From positions 868,001 to 932,000 of the forward strand of contig JAKZHN010000014.1 in assembly GCA_037179335.1 (NCBI GenBank): 64,000 nt of DNA. Reading direction: 5' to 3'. Position numbers and translations under genes: made by a program. Shown here in pieces: positions 23,175 through 33,012 of this stretch; the stretch's first letter is position 1, and each line of letters starts with the position of its first letter. The stretch is from Cyclaneusma minus (taxonomy: Eukaryota; Ascomycota; Leotiomycetes; Marthamycetales; Marthamycetaceae). Below the pieces are notes generated by a model that saw only the letters and a list, made by a program, of their open reading frames with translations, was not told the origin of the DNA and ran no database searches.

Positions 23175-23335
23175 GGTCTATCTGCTGTCGAGAGGTCTTG
23201 CTGCTGTCGAGGGGTCTTGCTGTTGTCGAGCAATTATTCGGCGGTCGGTCGTTTCGCTGCAGTGGCAGGTACTAATCGTGTAAAATTGGCTGGATATCCT
23301 AATCCAGTGGCTTTAAGCCTACATATATACCTGGG
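23175..23335 (+). repeat. Isolated copy of the promoter-like repeat unit
   Basis: CTGCTGTC at 23182 and 23201 and CTGTTGTC at 23220 form a perfectly spaced 19-nt triple, here as a tandem repeat with GAGAGGTCTTG between copies. About 97 bp further on lies ACATATATAC (23321-23330). The order and spacing match the units of array 1 read on its minus strand. The copy sits about 200 bp left of the transposon relic. Confidence 0.55.
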
Positions 23336-23529
23336 AACTCTAATTTGAGCCAGGTCTCAAGCTTTTAAGCAATCCCCTAGTTTCTAAGCGCTCCTCACCG
23401 CTTACGCATACGGCCCACGCACCCGGCCCTACATTCCTCCGGGCCGGGTTTGGCGCCCCGCGCAACACAGTGATCACCAAGTTTCGAAAATCCTCACTCC
23501 ACCAACAATTTGACCAGTGTTCTACAATA

Positions 23530-26500
23530 GGGGCGTTCAAAGTAGCGAAATTTCACTTGATTTTTAAATATCATAATATTATAATATTATAATATTATAA
23601 TATTGGCCTTATATTGTGAACGCGTTTTTTTAAATATTATAATATTTAAATATTAAGGTAAAAAAAATAAAAAAAATAGGATTTTATCGATATGCAATAA
23701 AATAGATTTTTAATTTTTTAGCGCTGTTTTTTTTATAAAGCGCTTTATTTAATTGGAATACGCATTTAATTTTAATATTAATATTAATTAATATTTACAA
23801 ATTGTAAAATAGACAATTGTAAATAATTTAAATTTTAGCGCAATTTATTTTTAATTTATTATACCGTATAAAATAAAGCGCTAATGGCTTTTAAAACTAT
23901 ATTGTGATTTTGCTATTATATAATTTATTAATAATAATTTAAAAAATAATAAAAAAATTATATTTTTAATTATTTACAAATATTATTGCTTAAAGCAATA
24001 TATTAATATATGCATTTCCATTTTAAAAATAAACGATTTTTACGATTTTTTAATAAATTATTTTATTAATTACAAATTTCAATTATTTGCTTATATAATG
24101 AAATTCGCTTTTTATTTTATTTTTAATTAAATTAAAAACAATCCTTTATTTTATAATAATAAGGGTCCGAGTTAATAAAATTTGCATTACTCGCTTATAA
24201 ATGCGCTATATTAATTTAATTATAATGGAAATAGCGATGCTTTTAAAAAAAATTGCAATTAAATATAAAATATTTATAAAATAAAATTTTAATAGCGAAA
24301 AAAATAAAATAAAAGCTTTTTATTTTATTAAAAATAAAACAATTAAATAGCCGATTTTTAAAAAACGCAAATTTAAAAATAAATATAGTAAATTGCAAAA
24401 AGGATTTTTAAAAGCGATTGAAAAAACTAATAATATAAATATTGTTTTTATAAATAAGCTAAAAAATATTTATAACAGAAATTAATTTTATAATTGCAAA
24501 AATTTGCTATTATTTAATTTATACGCTATTTATATCTGACCAATATTGCCAGCCTTTAGCGGTGGTTCGTGCGCTACGCCACCGCTAGCGCCAAGACTGG
24601 CGATAGCTTCAAAAAGGAGCTCCGACGAGGAGCTTCTTCCTCTCTAAATCACTACAACCAAACTATTACGACCCTACCTAACGTTAAACGTAGCCAATAA
24701 TTCTTACCACCATTTGCAAACCGATAATTTGCAATTGGCTGGGAAAAATATATAATTAATATATATTTATATAATTTTATTTATAAAAATATTTAAAAGA
24801 GTTTTTTTTTGAAAAATATATTTTAAATAATTTTGCTTATTTGATTTCGAAATATTATATTTTATTATATAAAACTCCAATTGCTTTTTAATTAAAAAAG
24901 AAAAATTTAATAAGGTTTTTTTAAATATTAATATTAATATTAAATATATATTTAAATAATTAGAAAATCGATTTTAAAGCTTTAAAATTTTGCAAAGCTA
25001 TATTTATAATTAAAATTAATATACGATTGCAATTAAATAAATAATTGCTTGCTATATATTATATAATTTATTGCTAAAATATAATAATTTCTAGGCCAAA
25101 AATAATAAAAATGAATAATAGAAAAAATATATATATATATAATAATTGGTAAAATAATATTGTAAAAATTAAAAAAAATAGCGAAAAAATAGGCATTATA
25201 AAAATTAAAAATTAAAAAATATTGGTATATAATATTTAGAAGCATTGGCAAAATAGGGAATAGAATTAATAAAATTAATTTATATTAGGCTATTATTATA
25301 TAAAACTAAATATTTTAATTTTTACTATTGAAATATTTTATTTTTAACCTTTAATTAATTAAATTTCCAGCAAATATATGCGCTTAATATATTCAAGCCT
25401 TTGCTTTTTAATTTAAATTATACCTTTTTTTTATTGTTTTTTATATTGGATTTTTTAAAGTTTAAAATTAGTTTTTTGCTTTTTATTGCGTTTTTTAAAA
25501 TTCTTTTTGCGTTTTTTTAATTATGCTTTTTCTTTTATATAGCTATTTTTTTTAATATTGGTATTTTTTTTATATTAAAGCGCTGGAAAAATCAAGCGAA
25601 GCAATATTTCTGGGTTTTATTTTTAAAATATAAAATTTAATAATTGCTTTATGCTTTAAAATAAATTTAATAAATATAAACTGGTTTTTGTTTTTGCTTT
25701 GAAATAGCTATTTTATTGTTTTTATTAAATTATTTTTTTATATTATTGAAAAAAATTATAATATTATTTAAAGCTTTTTTAATATTTACAAATTTTTAAT
25801 TTTTTTTAATTTTGCGGCGAAAAGCGAGGGGTTTTATAAATTAAGGTAATTTTAATATAATAAAAAAAGCTTTAAGCGAATGTTTTTAATTTCGGAAAGA
25901 AAAATTATTAATAATATTGCTTTTGCTATTATTTTTATTTGCAATAGCTTTTTTTAAGCGCATTAAAAAATAAAAACCATTGGCAGTTTTTTTTTGCAAT
26001 AGTTTTATTTGCAAAATTAAAGCGGATTTTATTTGGCTATTGCGTTTTATTTACAAATTTAAAAAAATTAAATTAAATTAATAAATTTAAAAGCAATTAA
26101 AAAACCAGCAATAGTTATTTTTTTGAAGAATTTATTAATATATTTATATTTTAGATTTAAAATATATTTGGAAAATATAAAATAATAATATATTTTAAAA
26201 TATACGTTTTATAAAATTAAATTGATTTTTATTAAAAATCCCTTTGCCAATATTTTTTATCCAATTAAAAATAACCTTATATTATTTAATTATAGTTTTG
26301 AATTTTGCTATAATTTGCTTTTTTATAGCCCTTTATTGCGAATAATTTGTTATATGTTTTTATATTTTTGGCCGATTTATTATTTTAATATTTAATATTT
26401 ACGAATTTTCTATTGTAATTTCAATTTTTAAATTATTTTGTATTTTTTGGGGCGTTTTTAATTAGCTTTGGCAGCGGGGTTTTATTTAATTTGGCTAAAA

Positions 26501-26996
26501 GGTTTAAAACTTAGTTTGCGATTTGAATTTTGGCGCTACAATAGTAAAAAAATAATTTTAGCGTAATAATAAATAAATAAATTTAAAAAATTTAAAAAAT
26601 TTAAAGAAATTGGAAATATTAATATATAATACGCTGCTATATTAAAGCTTTGCTTATTTAAATAAAGCTGCTATATATTATATAAATTTAAAATTTTATA
26701 GCATATTATTAGTATTAAAATGGAAATTAATAGAAAGCGCGTATTTTAAAAGATTGTTTTATTGTATATTAATTAAGGATTTTAAATTTCTAAAAAAATG
26801 CCAGTTTTAAAATATTAATTTTTTTATTAAAATGTGATATTTAAAAAATACAGTTTTACAGTGATTTTTAAATATTTGAATATTTGAATATTATAATATT
26901 TTTTCTGCCGATTTCTAGCCTAATTGGATAAGCGGTGGGTAAAAAATATCATGATATTTGAATATTATAATAAAATTTCGCTACTTTGAACGCCCC
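23530..26996. mobile_element. Decayed TIR DNA transposon, Tc1/mariner-like, 3.47 kb, AT-rich (RIP-like)
   Basis: The left end reads GGGGCGTTCAAAGTAGCGAA at 23530 and the right end carries its exact reverse complement ending at 26996. Identity is perfect over the first 24 bases, and an imperfect match continues for about 30 more. Each end is bordered by TA (23528-23529 and 26997-26998), the target duplication of the Tc1/mariner/Fot1 superfamily. The interior is extremely AT-rich with no surviving transposase frame, as expected after RIP. The superfamily call rests on TIR plus TA only. Length is within the range of fungal pogo/Fot1-type elements, though longer than many. Confidence 0.85.
24535..24745. 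other. GC-richer island inside the RIP-like transposon
   Basis: About 200 bp of ordinary composition sit in otherwise AT-rich sequence. The segment contains AGCGGTGG and CCACCGCT, which can pair across a 13-nt loop (about 24557-24585), and a second small hairpin CGCCA/TGGCG just after. It either inserted after RIP ended or escaped it. No tRNA cloverleaf or coding frame fits. Confidence 0.6.
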
Positions 26997-26998
26997 TA

Positions 26999-27765
26999 AT
27001 CTCATCCAAGCTTTCCTCCAATGGTGGGTATCATCGCCAGCCTTCTGAGGTGGATGAATCTAAATGATTGTAAGGATTTCTGGTGAGTCCCTCACACGTT
27101 TACAAATATGGAACGAGAGATGAATACTCAAGTCCGCACATGCGAAAAATGACCATAGATACCAGTGCAGCATGCCGAATGGTCTTCAACTAGATTCGAG
27201 ATACCTTGTGAGTAACTAGGTCGCTTGCAAACTGTCTTTCATTGGTCTGCTGATTGTTCTACATGTTCCTTGATTCCAACACTAAGCCATAGTGGCCAGC
27301 AACTCTCGGAATATACTCCGCTCTCTACCAGTTCAAACGTCTTGGTAGATCTGAGATCTGCGGTCTGAAACCGGGTGCCTGATCGGTATCTATCTGTATC
27401 TTCGGAGATCATAGATAAACTATCTGCATCCTTGACACTCGGAGATTGATAACTCCGCCGGATATCTTCACGTGTTTGTACAAATAAGTATCCTTTGAGC
27501 ACACTGCAGAAGACATCTGGCGACGTCCTGCAACTGATAAATCATCCCAACATGATTGGGGGAGTCGAGGCGCATGCAGCCTCTCCCACCTGCATACAGG
27601 CGCAACCCCGCAGTATTTCATCACTTGGCAGCGCTATATCAACTGACAACCTACCCCTTTATCAAGAGCATTTGTCTCTAGAATGAAAAACCTTTGAGAT
27701 CATCCATCTGCTCATTCACAGGCTTTTTTGTTGTTTCTTCTTGAGAATTGCAGTCTCTCACAGTC
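26999..27765. other. Intergenic; P450 upstream region
   Basis: This spans from the transposon end to the P450 start. A minus-strand frame at 27239-27502 is unrecognised and not supported. No clear promoter element stands out apart from a pyrimidine-rich stretch just before the ATG at 27766. Confidence 0.45.
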
Positions 27766-29328
27766 ATGGCTATCCTTCACAACCTTTTCGCAAGTGACCC
27801 TACTTATTTCCTCTACCAGCTTTCCCGCACACTCCCAGTCTTCATCGCCCTCATATTCGGAATACCTCTCATACTTTTACTCTCCCAAATATGCTACAAC
27901 CTATTCTTCCACCCCCTCCGCGCCCTCCCCGGACCCCTTCTCGGCCGCGCCTCTCCTCTGTGGCTCTGGTACCACACGTTCTTCGGCACTGAAGGCAGCA
28001 CCCTGCATCGTCTTCATAAGAAACACGGCCACTACATCCGCATCTCACCCAATCGAGTCTCAGTCTCCGATTCCGATGTCCTTGCCGCCATGTACACAAC
28101 CCGAGGCGGTTTTCGAAAAGCGCCCAACTATCGAAACTTCGACATCGATGGCCATGCAACGCTCTTCTCCGCCGATGAACCAGAATACCGAAATGTCCGC
28201 GCCAAACCCGTCAAGTCATTGTTCAGCACTGCTTCTATCAATTCTCACAAGAAAGAATTGAGCGAATGCGTGGACCACTTCGTGGCGCATATGAAAGCGG
28301 CTGCGGCGACGGGGAAGCCGGTGAATATGCTGAATCTGGGACGCAGCTTTACTCTCGATGCTACTTGTGCACATGTGTTCTCACTCGATTTCAAGAGTTT
28401 GTCTGAGTCGAGTGTGGCGAGCAATTTGAGTGCGGGCAAGTTTGTCGACTCGTTCATTGCTGTGGGTCAATTCTTCAACTTGTCGCATGGGATGTTTATG
28501 TGGGTTGACTGGCTCATTGGGTTATTTGCGGATGCGCAGACGGAAGCCAGTTTTGCGGCAGTGCAGAGATACATTGATGAGTTGGTAAAGAAGTCGGATG
28601 AGAAGTCGGACGAGAAGACGGATAACTACGCCTCGAGACTGCTGGAGCTGGGTTTGGAGGAAAGTGAGGTGAAGGCGCAGTGCAAGGACGTCGTCTTCGC
28701 GGCGGCAGATGTCACAGGACATAATTGTGCCATGCTTTGCCGATACCTGGCGCAACATCCTGACGTCTATGAAATTTTGAGAAAAGAGGTTGCCGAGAAC
28801 CGAGCCAAGGGCGATGCCAAAGAAGAACTACGAGCTCTGCCGTGGCTATCGGCAGTCGTGGAGGAGACTCTGAGACTCAGCTTTGCGGCAGCAGTCATGT
28901 TTCCGCGGGTCGTGCCCGACTCTGGTCTCATGACATCTTATACACTGTCTGAGCAGTCCAGCAATCCGGATGCAAAGCCACTTTTCCTCCCACCAGGGAC
29001 TATTGTCGGGGCTTCGCCATATGAGCTTCATCATGCCCCTGAAGTGTTTCCCGATCCATATACTTGGCAGCCGTCTCGCTGGGTCACTGCTGACAAGGGG
29101 CAAAAGGATCTTATGCACAAACATTCCATCGCATTTGGACAAGGTTTACGTACCTGCATTGCCAAAAACTTGGCCATGGTAGAGTTGCTCATGGCCGCAG
29201 AGGGTTTGGTGGCGGAGGACTGCCTGAGAGGCGCAAAGCTGCCAGAAGGGGAGGAGAGATTAGAGACGTTCGAATGGTTTAATTCGAAGGTCAAGAGTGG
29301 ACAGATCAACTTGGTGTGGGACAACTGA
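27766..29328 (+). CDS. Cytochrome P450 monooxygenase, single exon, 520 aa
   Basis: P450s insert one oxygen atom into an organic substrate using electrons from an NADPH reductase at the endoplasmic reticulum. The first ATG in frame (27766) precedes a hydrophobic anchor at about residues 20-45 and the fungal NLFFHPLRALPGP hinge. Other family marks: the I-helix region AAADVTG (about 312-318), ExxR as EETLR (E367, R370), a PERF-like QPSRW (435-439), and the heme loop FGQGLRTCIA with the ligand Cys at 464. The loop ends in Ala instead of the usual Gly, and the I-helix acid/Thr pair is D-V-T instead of E/D-T-T. Length is normal. No other biosynthetic genes are adjacent, so a secondary-metabolite cluster is not indicated. 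The substrate cannot be told. Confidence 0.92.
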   Translation: MAILHNLFASDPTYFLYQLSRTLPVFIALIFGIPLILLLSQICYNLFFHPLRALPGPLLGRASPLWLWYHTFFGTEGSTLHRLHKKHGHYIRISPNRVSVSDSDVLAAMYTTRGGFRKAPNYRNFDIDGHATLFSADEPEYRNVRAKPVKSLFSTASINSHKKELSECVDHFVAHMKAAAATGKPVNMLNLGRSFTLDATCAHVFSLDFKSLSESSVASNLSAGKFVDSFIAVGQFFNLSHGMFMWVDWLIGLFADAQTEASFAAVQRYIDELVKKSDEKSDEKTDNYASRLLELGLEESEVKAQCKDVVFAAADVTGHNCAMLCRYLAQHPDVYEILRKEVAENRAKGDAKEELRALPWLSAVVEETLRLSFAAAVMFPRVVPDSGLMTSYTLSEQSSNPDAKPLFLPPGTIVGASPYELHHAPEVFPDPYTWQPSRWVTADKGQKDLMHKHSIAFGQGLRTCIAKNLAMVELLMAAEGLVAEDCLRGAKLPEGEERLETFEWFNSKVKSGQINLVWDN

Positions 29329-29908
29329 GGCTTCTGTTTGCATAGTGTAATGTTGTTGTGTTCTGCCATTGGACAGAGGGTCTTGTCTTCCTGGTCTTGG
29401 GTGGATTCGAGTAATCAGTTGAAACAGGGCCTGAACTAATCACCTGGACTTGTGTCAAGCATAGTGGTCAATAGTCAGCTCCAGGCAGTTAGGGTTATGT
29501 GTACTCATTTGGTCTTCTCACAATTGTCAGGATGAAGACTAAGTATACCAGACTTGCCATCACTCATGCATAGCTTCTCTGATATAGGACAAGATTCAAT
29601 TACAAAGAAGCATACTAGATTACTAATTGAAAATCAGGAAACCGAAGAAACTAAGCAAGATCCACAAGTATATATGTTTGCGTCTCATCCCACACACAAG
29701 ACAAAGGCGCCGTAGAGCCCCGGATAACATGCCGTTGGCATCAAGGCACTCCTTCCCATTCTATCTGCCGCAATAATTCAGAGCCCGGACTGCATCTGTG
29801 AGAGCATGCAGTATACTTTTCTTAGTGGCGAATCGAGGCCGGCGATGAATTCTTGACTACCATAACATAGCTGACATGTAAGGAGCGCGAAAGAAAACTA
29901 GGATGGGT
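29329..29908. other. Intergenic between convergent P450 and OTU genes
   Basis: This is a 3'-to-3' spacer. AT-leaning stretches near 29600-29640 may serve polyadenylation. No gene or repeat is seen. Confidence 0.5.
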
Positions 29909-32043
29909 TCATTTGTCGAATCTATCGTTCTGGTACGGCCAAGGATTCCTGGGTTGTGGGGGTGTACAGGGTGGTAGTCCAGGTGGAGGAACTGACGAAC
30001 GAGGCTTCTGATGATCTGGAGTTGTGTTTCCGAGTAGGCCCCTACTCGTGGCCAGAGCGTCGTTCCGAACCAGTTCTTCTTCCCAACGAGCTTTCGGTTG
30101 AACTGCGATGCCTCTGGCTGTACAGAGGCGCAACGCGTCCATATTCATGTCCATACCTTTACTCCAGCCGTAGGTACGCATTGCTGACACTTTCTGGGCG
30201 CCGTCCATGAGTGAGTCAGCTGGTTTCAACGCCTTGGGGTCATATTCGGCCCAGTCCACATAACCCATCTGCTCTAGGGTCGGTACTTGAGGAGCGGTGC
30301 GAGGCGAGAGTCTCTGCGTTACTATGCCACTCCAATCCTCCGAATTTATTCTGAAGTTGACTACTCGTCCGTATCTTTTGAGGTAAGGTGAAGGGAATTC
30401 CAATTTCCAGTCTAATCCACCGCGGCGTAGTTGAAGGTAAGGAATAAAGTGGTTTCCTCCCGTTTGATGGATGACCTTATTGGGAGATTGAGGGTCGCCG
30501 TATATTTCGAAGAAACGCTGTCCCTTTTCGTCACGCGTACCGGATATTACGAGGAAGACATCGTAAAGGTCCGCAGTGATAATCGCGATTTCATTTGCGC
30601 CCCACCATGAGCCTGGTACATGAAGCTTTTGCCAAAGGTTTTGTGTAAGACTGTACCCTGTTGTACATCGATCCGCGGCTTGGCGTACATCCCATCGATT
30701 ACCGTTGTTCAACCGATTTAGAAAATCATAGAACTGGTGTCGAGGATGTGTTTTAGTTTGTAGAACATGACCGAGAAACGCGATGTGCTGGGCCTTGACA
30801 TAATTCCACAGCTCTTGATCTCCATAAATATGGGTGGCAACTATAAAAGAGGTCAGTGAAAGGCTCGTGTAATTGATGACAACATCTAGTCAATACGAAC
30901 CGGCTCTAAACCAGCAGTTTCCATCTCCTGTACAACGGCCCGCAACAAAGCCTGGCTTTTCCTGAAAGTCAGCTTCCAGAAATGTTCCATCTTTCGGCCA
31001 TTTACGAATGAACTCTTCTTTGGTCATAGGTCTCGGAGGATACTGCGACATATCTATTGTAGCGTGATATCTTCTTCCAATTGGGGTGTAATCTAGGAAA
31101 GTTCCTGCTAATATCTCAGCAACTGCAACAAGGAAAGCGGGCTGTCCGTGGAAGCTGTTTAGTGATACCGCAACCCGCAGTTATCAAAGCTCGGCTCGGT
31201 TTGAGGGAACAATTCTCACCTGTTTCGGGGCCCGGGACTACCCCGTTTTCGTCCCAATACTTTCGACAAGCTTTTGCCGCAGCTCTTGCCGCAGCATTTC
31301 CCACAGCTCTTGCTGCAGGACCCTTGGAAGGAGTCTCTTCATCCTCAATATTATATGGATTGTCGCTGGTGTCTGTTCCAGAAGAGGGAATAAGTGGGGT
31401 GTTGGGGTATGGGGTAGTGGCTTCCTGGTAATATTATTAATATTTTGAGTTTTTCATGGTGTGGGAGGAAGCGTACTTGTACTTGATCATCTGATGGCGG
31501 TTGAACGGTTATGGTGGGTCCACCTTGGTACCCAGGTAATTGAGGACTTGAAGTTTCTTGTCCGGGTTCATTTCCACCCCTAGGAAGGCTGCTGGGGATA
31601 TGAGTGCTGGTGGAGATATTGGACCCAATTGGACCGCTTCGGGCCGGAAAAGGCATATCCACAGTCACTGGACCAGATGGAGCCCGGTAAGGCGTATCCA
31701 GATGCATTGGAGATCCTTTATAAGGAGCTGAAGCAGGCGCACCATTCTCGTCAACGTAATACTGTCCTCCTGGAATGAAGCCTTCATATGGTTCAAGGTC
31801 GTTGCGTGAGGCTTTTCCCGACACAACTGCAACCGCGTTACGGTAATCACGGCGGACCCCTTCCTCGTTTACAATCTCTCCCGGGCCGGCTTGTCGTCGT
31901 AAATCCAACGCGTACGCTTCCCGTAGTCCTCTTTTTATGGCATTCCGGGTTTGCTCGGGGAGCTTAGGAAGAATATGTTCTGGATACCCATATTCTTCGA
32001 GGGCCTCATTAATGTATGAGTTGTTGACCCAAGGGTTAGACAT
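29909..32043 (-). CDS. OTU-family cysteine protease (deubiquitinase-like), four exons, 641 aa
   Basis: OTU proteases cut ubiquitin or related conjugates. Exons 32043-31477, 31424-31220, 31122-30901 and 30840-29909 join in frame (introns of 52, 97 and 60 bp; the first donor could also be 6 bp upstream). The assembled protein shows TGDGNCWFRAVATHIYGD at 322-339, the OTU signature with catalytic D324 and C327. The C-terminal strand GGNHFIPYLQL supplies the catalytic H462. Between them WGANEIAIITADLYDVFLVI (411-430) matches the OTU core strand/helix. Residues 90-190 and the C-terminal 40 are Pro/Ser-rich and probably disordered. The motif is split by intron 3 (FRA/VAT), so it cannot be seen in any single frame. 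A paralogue lies 970 bp upstream on the same strand. No signal peptide. Substrate unknown. Confidence 0.78.
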
Positions 32044-33012
32044 GTTGAACCGCTTTGGAGCGCCCGGCTGTGAGGTGCCGCCAATTTCTGGTTAAAATCG
32101 GAGTTGCTTCAAGCCTTGGAAAGTCTTTCTTGCGAAATTCTGGACTCGCTGTCCTTGGGAACAAAAGCTAATGTAATGCGTTTTTCTGAGATCGAAAATC
32201 TCCTATGAATTCGTCCTAGGGTCGAGAGCACGAATTATCGAGTTTGAAGACGCTAGCAGTTGTGTCCACTGGTACAGAAGATATTGGAGCTGGCTGCTCA
32301 GCCGAGAGGTATAACCCGGAAATATTGGACAAAGATAGTCCGAAAACGGATGCGGACTTCGAGTATCCTTGTTCCGGTCAATGACGATTGAAGTCAAAGG
32401 AAATTTCTAGGTTTGCGCTTTCTCAGTCTTGGCCTCTTTGTTCTTTGTGCACTATTTAGCATACAAAGCTTCACTCTATTGTTCCAGCCTGTCTACCACT
32501 GCGGCCTGTTGCTTTAGGAAAGCACATGCCAAGGTTGGGAATAATTTCATATTGGAGCTGGGGCACTGGGTAGCTTTTTGTTTGACACGACTTTTAGCCA
32601 CCAGCTGTCCAGATATACGTGCTAGCTACATATTGAGCGTGGGTTTCGTCGACCGTGTTGTGCCCAAGACAGACTTTCATTATCAGTATCTCGCGAATTA
32701 GGCTTCGAGACTTAATCTATACCTTGAATTCTCGACATCTCGAGCAGCCTTCTGAAGTATTTGACATCCTTGGCTCATGCACCATCACTGCCATAAATCA
32801 TTTCACACCGAAGTAAATTCATAGCTCCAGCTTCCAGCGGCCCCAAGTCTTAAACTCAAAGACAGGCGCTTGAATTTGAGAAAGCATTACTCAATATTTA
32901 GGGGTTTGATATAGGTACGGAATTTAAAATAACTGAAAATACACTAAACATTACCAATATAAACAGAAAAGCTCAATTCGAACGTTCTATAGTCTCTTGA
33001 TCCCAACGCCAA
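32044..33012. other. Spacer between the two OTU-related genes
   Basis: It should contain the promoter of the first OTU gene and the 3' end of the second. Short frames on both strands (32203-32397, 32429-32701) have no features. A run of TAGCTCCAGCTTCCAGC near 32820 resembles the CTCCAGC minisatellite at 19 kb. Confidence 0.45.

Noticed and set aside
27239..27502. An 87-codon minus frame between the transposon and the P450
   Set aside because: No domain, no supporting splice sites or promoter, and similar frames are common by chance at this composition.
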